DNA of 64,000 nucleotides from Suilimivivens sp045586385 (lineage in GTDB: Bacteria > Bacillota > Clostridia > Lachnospirales > Lachnospiraceae), in the NCBI GenBank assembly GCA_045586385.1, contig JAZNAE010000005.1:62001-126000 (forward strand). Direction: 5' to 3'. Below are positions 1 to 7,058 of this stretch, one piece after another. Numbering within the stretch: position 1 is the stretch's first letter; each line of letters opens with the position of its first letter. The position numbers were made by a program, and so were the translations under genes. The notes beneath the pieces are model-generated. The model was not told the DNA's origin, did not search any database, and saw only the letters and a list, made by a program, of their open reading frames with translations.

Positions 1-1
1 T

Positions 2-811
2 AATGATGTTCTGATATCCTGCGGCGGCGGAGAGTTAATGTGTGAAACCATAAGCCGGGTGGATTTTGATGCATTAAAGAGTGCAGAGCCGAAATGGTAT
101 ACCGGATATTCCGATAACACAAACATGACCTTCTTATTGGCGACAATTTGCGATACCGCATCTCTATACGGACCTTGCGCCGCAGCGTACGGAATGGAGC
201 CGTGGCATCCGTCTATCAGTGATATGTTTGACTTTTTGAAAGGACAAAAGCTTACTTTTGAAAGTTATGATTTGTGGGAAAAGGAAGGGCTAAAAGATGC
301 AGAACATCCGTTGCTGCCATATCATTGTACAGAAAAATCGGAAGTGAAAATCTTTATGCCGAAAGATGATACTATGGAAGAAGTAAGCTGCGGTAAGATG
401 CAGGGGCGACTCTTAGGCGGTTGTATGGATTGTCTTGTGAATCTGACAGGTACGAAATTCGACAAAGTAAAAGAATTCACAGAGAAATATAAGGAAGACG
501 GTATACTTTGGTTTTTAGAGGCTTGTGACTTAAATGTATTCAGTATACGAAGGGCGATGTGGCAGATGAAGGAAGCCGGTTGGTTTCAGCATGTAAGAGG
601 ATTTGTTATCGGAAGACCCTTAAATGGTGAGGAAATGATGGGACTTGATCAGTATGAAGCCGTGCTTGGTATTGCAAAGGAATACAGGGTTCCAGTGTTC
701 ATGGACGCAGATTTGGGACACCTGCCTCCTGCCATGCCGTTTGTGACGGGAAGTGTTGCAAAGATAGAAGGAAAAGACGGAAAAATGAGAATTTCATACG
801 AATTAAAATAG
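2..811 (+). CDS. S66-family LD-carboxypeptidase (5' end outside window)
   Basis: Peptidase of the S66 family (LdcA / MccF-like), serine hydrolases that cut the L,D bond of muropeptide tetrapeptides in peptidoglycan recycling or inactivate microcin C-type peptides. The frame is open from the first base, reading ISCGGGEL before the first internal ATG at 38, so the start lies upstream and only about 270 C-terminal residues are present. Visible family features are the GYSD nucleophile elbow shortly after the start, the catalytic Glu region FLEACDLNVFSIRRA, and the C-terminal His in ADLGHLPPAMPF. A GGYG-like glycine-rich strand is represented by SCGGGEL. No signal peptide can be judged. LdcA versus MccF cannot be decided without the N-terminus. 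Confidence 0.85.
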   Translation, partial: NDVLISCGGGELMCETISRVDFDALKSAEPKWYTGYSDNTNMTFLLATICDTASLYGPCAAAYGMEPWHPSISDMFDFLKGQKLTFESYDLWEKEGLKDAEHPLLPYHCTEKSEVKIFMPKDDTMEEVSCGKMQGRLLGGCMDCLVNLTGTKFDKVKEFTEKYKEDGILWFLEACDLNVFSIRRAMWQMKEAGWFQHVRGFVIGRPLNGEEMMGLDQYEAVLGIAKEYRVPVFMDADLGHLPPAMPFVTGSVAKIEGKDGKMRISYELK

Positions 812-841
812 AAGCTGCCCGACAAGCGCGATAAATGACAG

Positions 842-870
842 TTGAATGGGCAAATCATGTTCCTTATAAT
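842..870 (+). promoter_or_regulatory. sigma-A type promoter of the Spo0A-like gene
   Basis: TTGAAT at 842-847, a 17-bp spacer and a consensus TATAAT at 865-870. It lies in the short gap after the S66 peptidase and about 40 bp before the ribosome site of the next gene. Confidence 0.7.
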
Positions 871-911
871 AGTTTCGTAGCAGTATTTGTGAAAATATGG
901 AGGAACTTTTG

Positions 912-1433
912 ATGGAACAGCTAAATTTGACGACAATGAAGGATACGGAAAAGGTGCAGATGCTATTTGAAAGCCTTTTACAGATGAACAGAGAATTCCA
1001 GATTATGATTACGGTACCTTCGGAGATAAGAAGCGCAGAAAAAGAAGGAAAAGAAATAAAAGCGGCAGAAACGCCTCTTACCTTTGACCTAGAAAAAGAC
1101 GTAACGGATATGATACATGAGATAGGCGTGCCTGCACATATAAAAGGATATCAGTATTTACGAGAGGCAATTATGATGTCAGTGAAGGAAGCAGATATGC
1201 TTGGGTCTATTACCAAGGTGCTTTATCCAACCATTGCGGAAAAATATCAGACCACATCAAGCCGTGTGGAGAGAGCTATCCGTCATGCCATTGAGGTCGC
1301 ATGGAACAGAGGACGCATGGAAACTTTGGATAATTTGTTCGGATATACCATAAACACAGGAAAAGGCAAACCCACCAATTCCGAATTTATTGCACTGATT
1401 GCAGATAAAATCAGATTGCAGTACAGAAAATAG
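912..1433 (+). CDS. Spo0A C-terminal DNA-binding domain protein lacking a receiver domain
   Basis: Residues from about 73 to the end match the effector domain of the sporulation master regulator Spo0A very closely: HEIGVPAHIKGY, LGSITKVLYP, the SRVERAIRHAIEVAW recognition-helix region and KPTNSEFIA are all present. Spo0A is normally about 260 residues with an N-terminal phospho-receiver; here the first ~70 residues are a short hydrophilic segment with no Asp-pocket motifs, so the protein (173 aa) has no phosphorylation domain. I chose ATG 912 because GGAGG at 899-903 is 8 nt upstream; the ATG at 897 overlaps that site. It has its own promoter (842-870) and terminator (1460-1503), so it is monocistronic. 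It probably binds 0A-box-like DNA, either constitutively or as a competitor of a full-length Spo0A elsewhere; that is inference. Confidence 0.85.
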   Translation: MEQLNLTTMKDTEKVQMLFESLLQMNREFQIMITVPSEIRSAEKEGKEIKAAETPLTFDLEKDVTDMIHEIGVPAHIKGYQYLREAIMMSVKEADMLGSITKVLYPTIAEKYQTTSSRVERAIRHAIEVAWNRGRMETLDNLFGYTINTGKGKPTNSEFIALIADKIRLQYRK

Positions 1434-1459
1434 AGAAAAGAATGAATGACGGAAACTTA

Positions 1460-1503
1460 AATTTCGGCAGGCAGAAATATCTGTTTGCCGAAATTTTCTC
1501 TTT
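1460..1503 (+). terminator. intrinsic terminator after the Spo0A-like gene
   Basis: Arms AATTTCGGCA (1460-1469) and TGCCGAAATT (1485-1494), extended inward by GCAG/CTGT, then TTCTCTTT. It cleanly separates this gene from glgA. Confidence 0.85.
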
Positions 1504-1529
1504 AATTGCTAGATTGCTTGTTGTATAAT
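1501..1529 (+). promoter_or_regulatory. possible glgA promoter (weak -35)
   Basis: A consensus TATAAT sits at 1524-1529, 30 bp before the ribosome site of glgA. The -35 position at 17-bp spacing is only TTTAAT (1501-1506) and overlaps the T-run of the preceding terminator, so the assignment rests on the -10 element. Confidence 0.4.
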
Positions 1530-1564
1530 AGTTCTATAACTATTAATGTTTTGGAGGATTTGTG

Positions 1565-3010
1565 ATGAAGAAGATTCTTTTTGTCGCATCGGAAGGGGTT
1601 CCGTTTATCAAAACAGGAGGATTGGCAGACGTAGTCGGTTCGCTTCCGAAGTGCATTGATAAGAATTATTTTGATGTCAGGGTAGTCCTTCCCAAGTATT
1701 CCTGCATGAAACAGGAAATGAAGGATAAACTTAGTTACGTGACTCATTTTTATATGGATTTTCATTGGAAAAATGAGTACGTAGGCGTAATGTACGCAGA
1801 GGTAGATGGGGTAAAATACTATTTTATTGATAATGAGATGTTCTTTACGGGATTCAAGCCTTACAGTGATAATGCTTTGTTTGAAATCGAAAAATATGCA
1901 TTCTTTTCCAAAGCAGCATTATCAATTTTGCCGGTAATTGATTTCAGACCGGATGTGATTCATTGTCATGATTGGCAGACAGGACTTATTCCTGTTTATT
2001 TAAAAGAGAGATTCCAGGGAAATGAATTTTATCGCGGCATTAAGTCCGTTATGACGATTCACAACCTGAAGTTTCAGGGTAAATGGAGTGTGAAAGAAGT
2101 TCAGGATATCACAGGATTGCCTGATTACTACTTCACACCGGACAAGTTAGAATCCTTTAAGGATGCGAATTTACTGAAGGGTGGTCTTGTTTATGCAGAC
2201 GCTATCACGACTGTTAGTGATACCTACGCAGAAGAAATTAAGACAGCTTTTTACGGAGAGAATTTGGACGGACTTCTTCGTGCCAGAAGCCATGATCTTA
2301 GAGGTATCGTAAACGGTATTGATACAGATGACTTCAATCCGGAAACAGATCCTTATATTGAACATAATTATAATGCGATGAATTTCCGGAAGGAAAAGAT
2401 TAAAAATAAACGTGCCCTGCAGGCTGAACTTGGTCTTGAACAGGATGATAAGAAGTTTATGATCGGTATTGTTTCCAGACTGACAGACCAGAAGGGATTC
2501 GATTTGATTGCTTATATTATGGACGAACTTTGTCAGAGCAATGTGCAGATTGTGGTACTTGGTACAGGTGAAGAACAGTATGAAAATATGTTCCGTCACT
2601 TTGACTGGAAGTACAATAACAAGGTTTCTGCAAATATATTCTATTCAGAGGCTTTGTCCCATAAGATTTATGCAGCATGTGATGCATTTTTGATGCCTTC
2701 ACTGTTTGAGCCCTGTGGACTTAGTCAGCTGATGAGTCTTCGTTACGGAACAGTGCCCATTGTAAGAGAAACAGGCGGATTAAAAGATACCGTACAGCCG
2801 TATAATGAGTATGAGAGCAGCGGAACAGGATTTTCCTTTACCAATTACAATGCACATGAAATGCTCGGCACGATTTATTATGCTGAGAAGATATATTACG
2901 AAAAGAAAAGAGAATGGAATAAAATTATTGACCGCGCCATGGCGGCAGACTTTTCATGGAATGCATCAGCGAAGAAATATCAGGAGATGTATGACTGGCT
3001 GATCGGCTAA
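1565..3010 (+). CDS. glgA: glycogen synthase (ADP-glucose:starch glycosyltransferase, GT5)
   Basis: Transfers glucose from ADP-glucose to the non-reducing end of alpha-1,4-glucan in the cytoplasm. The N-terminus carries the nucleotide-sugar motif KTGGLADVVGSLP, followed by the GT5 N-lobe (DVIHCHDWQTGLIP, MTIHNLKFQG), and the C-lobe has SLFEPCGLSQL and RETGGLKDTV, the GT-B E-x7-E region. Length 481 aa is normal. ATG 1565 is preferred over the GTG at 1562 because GGAGG (1553-1557) is then 7 nt upstream. The other glycogen genes (glgC, glgD, glgB, glgP) are not in this window, so glgA stands apart from a glg operon. The flippase gene follows 21 nt downstream on the same strand. Confidence 0.96.
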   Translation: MKKILFVASEGVPFIKTGGLADVVGSLPKCIDKNYFDVRVVLPKYSCMKQEMKDKLSYVTHFYMDFHWKNEYVGVMYAEVDGVKYYFIDNEMFFTGFKPYSDNALFEIEKYAFFSKAALSILPVIDFRPDVIHCHDWQTGLIPVYLKERFQGNEFYRGIKSVMTIHNLKFQGKWSVKEVQDITGLPDYYFTPDKLESFKDANLLKGGLVYADAITTVSDTYAEEIKTAFYGENLDGLLRARSHDLRGIVNGIDTDDFNPETDPYIEHNYNAMNFRKEKIKNKRALQAELGLEQDDKKFMIGIVSRLTDQKGFDLIAYIMDELCQSNVQIVVLGTGEEQYENMFRHFDWKYNNKVSANIFYSEALSHKIYAACDAFLMPSLFEPCGLSQLMSLRYGTVPIVRETGGLKDTVQPYNEYESSGTGFSFTNYNAHEMLGTIYYAEKIYYEKKREWNKIIDRAMAADFSWNASAKKYQEMYDWLIG

Positions 3011-3031
3011 TAATTTTGGAGCGTAAAAGCG

Positions 3032-4696
3032 ATGCCAACAAAAAAGAGAAATGACGGAATCATATTGCAGGCGGGGATTCTGGCCACAGCCGGAATCATC
3101 GTCCGCATCATCGGACTGTTATATAACAGCCCGATGGCTGCGATTCTGGGAGATGAGGGTTTCGGATATTACAGTATGGCATATAATGCATATGTCATTG
3201 TACTGTTGGTCTCCTCCTATAGTATCCCTTCAGCTATTTCAAAAGTAATTGCCCAGAAACTCGCATTAAAAGAATACAGAAACGCACATCGTATTTTTAA
3301 ATGTGCACTTATTTACGTGCTGGTAGTAGGTGGTATTGCCAGCTTATTTGTATTTTTTGGCGCAGGTCTTTTGGTGCAGGTGGAATATGCCAGATTGCCG
3401 CTTATGGTACTTGCCCCCGTCATCTTCTTCAGTGGAATTTTAGGTGTACTCAGAGGATATTTCCAGGCACACAAAACCATGATACAAACATCTGTATCCC
3501 AGATAGTAGAACAGATTTTAAATGCTTTGTTCAGTATTTTGATGGCATATATTTTGGTAAAACAATTTGCCGGACTGCCTCAAAGTGAAAAGCTTTCTTA
3601 CGGTGCCGCAGGCGGTGCGGTAGGTACCGGTGTAGGAGTTCTTGCTGCACTGTTATTTATGTTTGGTGTTTACTGTTTAAATAAAAAAACAATTTACAGG
3701 AGAATTGAAAAAGACCGTAGCGATAAAGAAGACTCCTACGGAGAGATTTTCAGAATGATAATTACGGTGGTGACACCGTTTATTTTAAGTACATTTATCT
3801 ATAATGCTAACACGTTTATCAATCAGACCATTTATCAAAACATGATGATGGGGGAAAAAGGTCTTCTTGATACCCTTGTGGCATCCCAGATGGGGGTTGC
3901 AGGAAAGGCTGTTAAGGTATCCAATATTCCCATTGCCCTTTCCTCTGCTATGGCGGCGGCATTAATTCCCGGAATTTCCGGTGATTTTGCAAAGAAGGAT
4001 TTAAAGGGGGTAAAGAAAAAAGTGGCCAAGTCCATGAAAGTTACTATGCTGGTATCTATTCCTGCAGCGGTTGGTATCGGAGTACTTGCCAAGCCCATTA
4101 TGTGGGTATTGTATCCGCAAAGGGAATCTATCGATCTGGCCTCATCACTTTTAATGGTTTTGGCAATCAGCGTTGTGTTTTACGGTATGTCTACCATATC
4201 GAATGCAGTACTTCAGTCGGTAGGTAAATTAAACAGTCCGGTAATCAATGCGGCAATTGCGCTGGTGGTTCAAACAATGGTGCTTATGGTTATGCTTATG
4301 GTTTGTGACGAGGCTTACGGACCATACTATTATATTATTGCAATGGTTTGCTATGCCTTGCTGGTAAGTGTTTTAAATGCTTTTTCCATAAAGCGGGCTA
4401 TAAACTACAGGCAGGATATGGATAAAACCTTTGCGAGACCTTTCTTTTCTGCGGCAATTATGGGAGGCGTTGCATTCGGTGTTTATCATGGCATTTATGC
4501 GCTTTTGCCGATTAACATAGTGGCCTTGGCGGTAGCAATCGGAATTGCGATTCCCATTTACTTTGTATTGGTAATTCGTTTGGGTGCTGTGAATGAAGAG
4601 GAACTTCGCAGTATGCCGAAAGGTTATATGTTGATCCATTTGGCAAAAAAGATGGGGATTTTAAAAAATAAAAAAGATAAAAATGAGAATAAATAA
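3032..4696 (+). CDS. MOP-superfamily polysaccharide/lipid II flippase (SpoVB/MurJ-like)
   Basis: Integral membrane protein of 554 aa with about 14 hydrophobic segments, of the polysaccharide biosynthesis branch of the MATE-like MOP superfamily that includes SpoVB, YkvU and the B. subtilis MurJ YtgP. Characteristic features are the N-terminal GILATAGIIVRIIGLLYNSP segment with its Arg, YYSMAYNAYVI and the conserved IPSAISKVIAQ loop in the first 75 residues, and a Lys-rich cytoplasmic tail. Such proteins flip lipid-linked sugars or lipid II outward across the membrane. It follows glgA by 21 nt and is probably co-transcribed, though a functional link to glycogen is not apparent. Which family member it is (MurJ or a sporulation-specific paralogue) cannot be settled by eye. 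Confidence 0.85.
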   Translation: MPTKKRNDGIILQAGILATAGIIVRIIGLLYNSPMAAILGDEGFGYYSMAYNAYVIVLLVSSYSIPSAISKVIAQKLALKEYRNAHRIFKCALIYVLVVGGIASLFVFFGAGLLVQVEYARLPLMVLAPVIFFSGILGVLRGYFQAHKTMIQTSVSQIVEQILNALFSILMAYILVKQFAGLPQSEKLSYGAAGGAVGTGVGVLAALLFMFGVYCLNKKTIYRRIEKDRSDKEDSYGEIFRMIITVVTPFILSTFIYNANTFINQTIYQNMMMGEKGLLDTLVASQMGVAGKAVKVSNIPIALSSAMAAALIPGISGDFAKKDLKGVKKKVAKSMKVTMLVSIPAAVGIGVLAKPIMWVLYPQRESIDLASSLLMVLAISVVFYGMSTISNAVLQSVGKLNSPVINAAIALVVQTMVLMVMLMVCDEAYGPYYYIIAMVCYALLVSVLNAFSIKRAINYRQDMDKTFARPFFSAAIMGGVAFGVYHGIYALLPINIVALAVAIGIAIPIYFVLVIRLGAVNEEELRSMPKGYMLIHLAKKMGILKNKKDKNENK

Positions 4697-4698
4697 AT

Positions 4699-4751
4699 AA
4701 CCTCTTGGAAATAATACCACTGTAAGTGAATATTTTTTCAGGAGGTTTTTT
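4699..4751 (+). promoter_or_regulatory. hairpin that includes the ribosome site of the first Coat F-like gene
   Basis: AACCTCTTG (4699-4707) can pair with CAGGAGGTT (4739-4747, one G-U pair). The right arm contains the GGAGG Shine-Dalgarno (4741-4745) of the ATG at 4752 and is followed by TTTT. It can be read as a weak terminator of the flippase gene or as a structure that hides the ribosome site of the next gene. Confidence 0.5.
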
Positions 4752-4937
4752 ATGGCAAATTTATCAGAACTTGACTTGCAGAACATCCGTCATTTAATGA
4801 CAGGCTACGACACAACACATTGCAAATTAAAGGAATACGCATGCGAAGCGACTGACCCTAAAGTAAAGCAGTTTTTTGAAAAAGGTGCACAGTCCGCTAT
4901 GGACAATAAAAATACACTGATGAAGTTTTTACAGTAG
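4752..4937 (+). CDS. small Coat F-like protein (first of a pair)
   Basis: A 61-residue, mostly helical, acidic/lysine-rich protein. It resembles the N-terminal half of ferritin-like Coat F (CotF, PF07875) proteins, with the segment LMTGYDTTHCKLKEYA and a following helix with TDPKVKQFFEKGAQ. It lies 13 nt before a second protein of the same kind, an arrangement common in Lachnospiraceae. GGAGG 6 nt upstream supports the start. Coat F proteins are spore coat components, but many clostridial paralogues have no proven coat role. The split of one Coat F fold over two adjacent small genes is inference. Confidence 0.6.
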   Translation: MANLSELDLQNIRHLMTGYDTTHCKLKEYACEATDPKVKQFFEKGAQSAMDNKNTLMKFLQ

Positions 4938-4950
4938 GGAGGGTGATAGT

Positions 4951-5211
4951 ATGCAGTTAAATGAAAAAACAATGGTATCAGATACACTTACAGGTATCAA
5001 CGGAGAATTGGTCCGTTTCGGTGAAATGATTGCACAGACAGAAAATAAGGAATTAAAGCAGACTTTAAAGCAGTTTAGAAATGCCTGCGAACAGTCCCAG
5101 GAAGAGATCTATCAGATTGCAAGAGATAAGGCTTATTATGTGCCTGCTTCCAAAGCGACACAGGAAGAAGTGGACCATGTAAAGAGTCTGTTTACAGAAA
5201 AGACATTATAA
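4951..5211 (+). CDS. Coat F family protein (second of a pair)
   Basis: An 86-residue helical protein containing the Coat F-like segment EKTMVSDTLTGINGELVRFG in its first 25 residues, then a Gln-rich helix (KQTLKQFRNACEQSQEEIY) and a tail with AYYVPASKAT, the usual YxPAxx end of this family. Preceded by GGGAGGG 8 nt before the ATG. Likely co-transcribed with the preceding small gene and closed by the terminator at 5243-5277. The role is presumed spore coat or surface; no direct functional evidence is visible. Confidence 0.75.
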   Translation: MQLNEKTMVSDTLTGINGELVRFGEMIAQTENKELKQTLKQFRNACEQSQEEIYQIARDKAYYVPASKATQEEVDHVKSLFTEKTL

Positions 5212-5242
5212 AAAATTGTATAATATAAAATCAAGTAGAAAG

Positions 5243-5277
5243 CATAGCTGCTCATTCAAGTGGGCAGCTATGTTTTT
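5243..5277 (+). terminator. intrinsic terminator after the Coat F-like pair
   Basis: CATAGCTGC (5243-5251) pairs with GCAGCTATG (5264-5272), followed by TTTTT. Confidence 0.9.
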
Positions 5278-5301
5278 ATATTATCTAAATTGTGCGTTAT
5301 A

Positions 5302-5330
5302 TTGACATAAATAGACAAAAATGATAAAAT
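5302..5330 (+). promoter_or_regulatory. strong promoter of the zinc-ribbon cluster
   Basis: Consensus TTGACA (5302-5307), 17-bp spacer, TAAAAT (5325-5330) with an extended -10 TGA at 5322-5324. It lies 35 bp upstream of the first zinc-ribbon gene and is the only clear promoter seen before the 5.4-16.8 kb cluster. Confidence 0.8.
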
Positions 5331-5364
5331 TTTTGTAAAGTTTTTGTATACATAGGAGGGCAAT

Positions 5365-5820
5365 ATGGGTTTTTTAGACAACATGGGCAAAACCATTTCT
5401 GATGCCAGCCAGGGAGCACTCAAAAAAGGCAGAGAAATGGCAGATGTCGCAAAGTTTAATTCTTTGATTAACGACGAAGAAAAGAGGATTACCGGTATTT
5501 ATGAACAGATCGGAAAGAAGTATGTAGAGGTTTACGGAGATTCTCCGAACGAAGCATTTGCAGAACTTTTAGAACTTTTAAAGGCTTCACAGGATAAGGT
5601 TGAAGAATACCGTAATCATGTAAAGGAATTAAAGGGCGTGTCTAATTGTCCTACATGTGGAGCAGAGGTTGCTAACAATGCGCTTTTCTGTGCTGTATGC
5701 GGAACGAAGATGGCAGAGCCTGCGGCAGAACCTGTAGCGGCAGAAGTACATTGTACAGACTGTGGCGCAGTGATTGCACCCGGTAGTAAATTCTGTACAT
5801 CATGTGGCAAACCGATGTAA
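5365..5820 (+). CDS. double zinc-ribbon protein, no membrane segment
   Basis: 151 aa. Residues 1-85 are helical and probably coiled coil (MGFLDNMGKTISDASQGAL start, then NDEEKRITGIYEQIGKKYVE). The C-terminal third carries two CxxC...CxxC zinc ribbons: CPTCG...CAVCG and CTDCG...CTSCG, separated by an Ala/Glu/Pro linker. No signal peptide or membrane helix, so it is likely cytoplasmic. Similar small coiled-coil/zinc-ribbon proteins occur in Firmicutes without assigned function. It is the first gene after the strong promoter at 5302-5330 and sits in front of membrane-anchored zinc-ribbon proteins. AGGAGGG precedes the ATG. Confidence 0.8.
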   Translation: MGFLDNMGKTISDASQGALKKGREMADVAKFNSLINDEEKRITGIYEQIGKKYVEVYGDSPNEAFAELLELLKASQDKVEEYRNHVKELKGVSNCPTCGAEVANNALFCAVCGTKMAEPAAEPVAAEVHCTDCGAVIAPGSKFCTSCGKPM

Positions 5821-5863
5821 GTCGGTAAAAAATAATACAAATGATTTTTGAGAGGAGAAACAA

Positions 5864-6274
5864 ATGAAAGCAAAATTAGGAATTTCAGTTGGACTTTTAG
5901 GAGCAGCAATCTATTTTGCTGCATTATTCGGAGGATATACTCCCGTAATTTTATTAGTTGGATACGTACTTTTATTTGAAGAAAACGAATGGTTAAAGAG
6001 AGCAGCTGTTAAAGCGGCAGTGTTAATGATTTCCATCACATTCATTTTGGCAGTAATCGGTTTGATTCCTGACTTACTGTCATGGGTTAACTCTTTGGTA
6101 GCAGTATTTAAGGGTTCCTTTAATTATGGTGTGCTCAGCGCAATCATTAGTGTTATTACAAAAGCAATCGATATCATCAGAACATGCCTGTTCCTTCTCT
6201 TAGGTGTAAAAGCTTTAAATCAGGGTACAGTTGCAGTTCCCGTTGTTGATCAGATTGTAAATAAATATTTTTAA
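5864..6274 (+). CDS. small multi-pass membrane protein
   Basis: 136 aa with about four hydrophobic segments: around residues 4-35 (two short helices), 45-70 and 95-118, with a charged loop EENEWLKRA after the second. No family recognised with certainty. It lies 43 nt after the double zinc-ribbon gene and 15 nt before the next zinc-ribbon gene, so it is probably an operon member and may partner with them in the membrane. AGGAG before the ATG supports the start. Confidence 0.7.
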   Translation: MKAKLGISVGLLGAAIYFAALFGGYTPVILLVGYVLLFEENEWLKRAAVKAAVLMISITFILAVIGLIPDLLSWVNSLVAVFKGSFNYGVLSAIISVITKAIDIIRTCLFLLLGVKALNQGTVAVPVVDQIVNKYF

Positions 6275-6289
6275 CTGGAGGAAATAGAA

Positions 6290-6952
6290 ATGGCTAAGTT
6301 TTGTTCTAATTGCGGAGCACAGATGAATGATGAAGATAAGGTATGTGGACAGTGCGGAACACCTGTGACAGGTGCAAACGTAAATCCCGCACCGGCAGCA
6401 GCACCCGTTGCAGATGAAGAAAAAAAGAAAAATAATAATAAGATTATCGCACTCATTGCAATTGCGATTGTTGCTATCGTGGCAATTGTTGTGGTTGCGA
6501 ATATTGCAAGTAACTTTACCGGTTATAAGGGCACCCTTAATAAAATGGTAAAGGCATTAAAAGATGATGATACAGATGTTTTAGTAGACCTTGCAAGTTC
6601 CATCAGTAATGAAGTAAATGAGGCATGGTACGGCGATGATTATGAAGATTATTATGAAGATGCTGTAGATGGTGTTCTTGATAAGTATGAAGACAAGGTA
6701 GAAAATATCAAGAAAATTTCTTATGAAATTACTGACGAAACAGAACTTTCCAAAAGACAAATGGAAGATCTTGAAGAAGCGATGATTGACAACTACGATA
6801 TGGATTTCAGTGATATTAAGAAAGTAGTAAAGGTTGACTTGAAGATAACTGTAAAGGGTTCCAAAAAGTCAGGTTCTTACAATGTAGATGACCTAATTAT
6901 GGTGAAAGAAGATGGTGGTTGGAAAATCCATTACGGTAGTTTAAGTTATTAA
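6290..6952 (+). CDS. zinc-ribbon, single-TM protein with acidic extracellular domain
   Basis: 220 aa. The N-terminal zinc ribbon is FCSNCG...VCGQCG (residues 4-24), followed by an Ala/Pro linker, a Lys/Asn-rich stop (EKKKNNNK) and one transmembrane helix (about residues 52-72). Outside is an acidic, Tyr/Asp-rich domain (DDYEDYYEDAVDG) ending with a DUF4878/NTF2-like-sounding tail (VDDLIMVKEDGGWKIHYGS). The layout is that of TcaA-like proteins: zinc ribbon inside, sensor or binding domain outside. It closes the first transcription unit before the terminator at 7006-7041. Confidence 0.75.
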   Translation: MAKFCSNCGAQMNDEDKVCGQCGTPVTGANVNPAPAAAPVADEEKKKNNNKIIALIAIAIVAIVAIVVVANIASNFTGYKGTLNKMVKALKDDDTDVLVDLASSISNEVNEAWYGDDYEDYYEDAVDGVLDKYEDKVENIKKISYEITDETELSKRQMEDLEEAMIDNYDMDFSDIKKVVKVDLKITVKGSKKSGSYNVDDLIMVKEDGGWKIHYGSLSY

Positions 6953-7005
6953 TTTGTAGAGTCGTACGGAAAGCGGCTGTTGCTACGAAGATATGAAAAG
7001 TAATG

Positions 7006-7041
7006 AACCTCTCCGTGTATGTGCATGGGGAGGTTTTTTTT
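7006..7041 (+). terminator. strong intrinsic terminator directly upstream of the vWA gene
   Basis: AACCTCTCCGTG (7006-7017) pairs with CATGGGGAGGTT (7024-7035, wobble pairs), loop of 6, then T-run to 7041. It ends 17 nt before the ATG at 7059, leaving no room for a separate promoter, so the downstream operon must be fed by readthrough or by a promoter inside or upstream of the hairpin. Confidence 0.85.
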
Positions 7042-7058
7042 GAGGGAGAGACGGTGCA

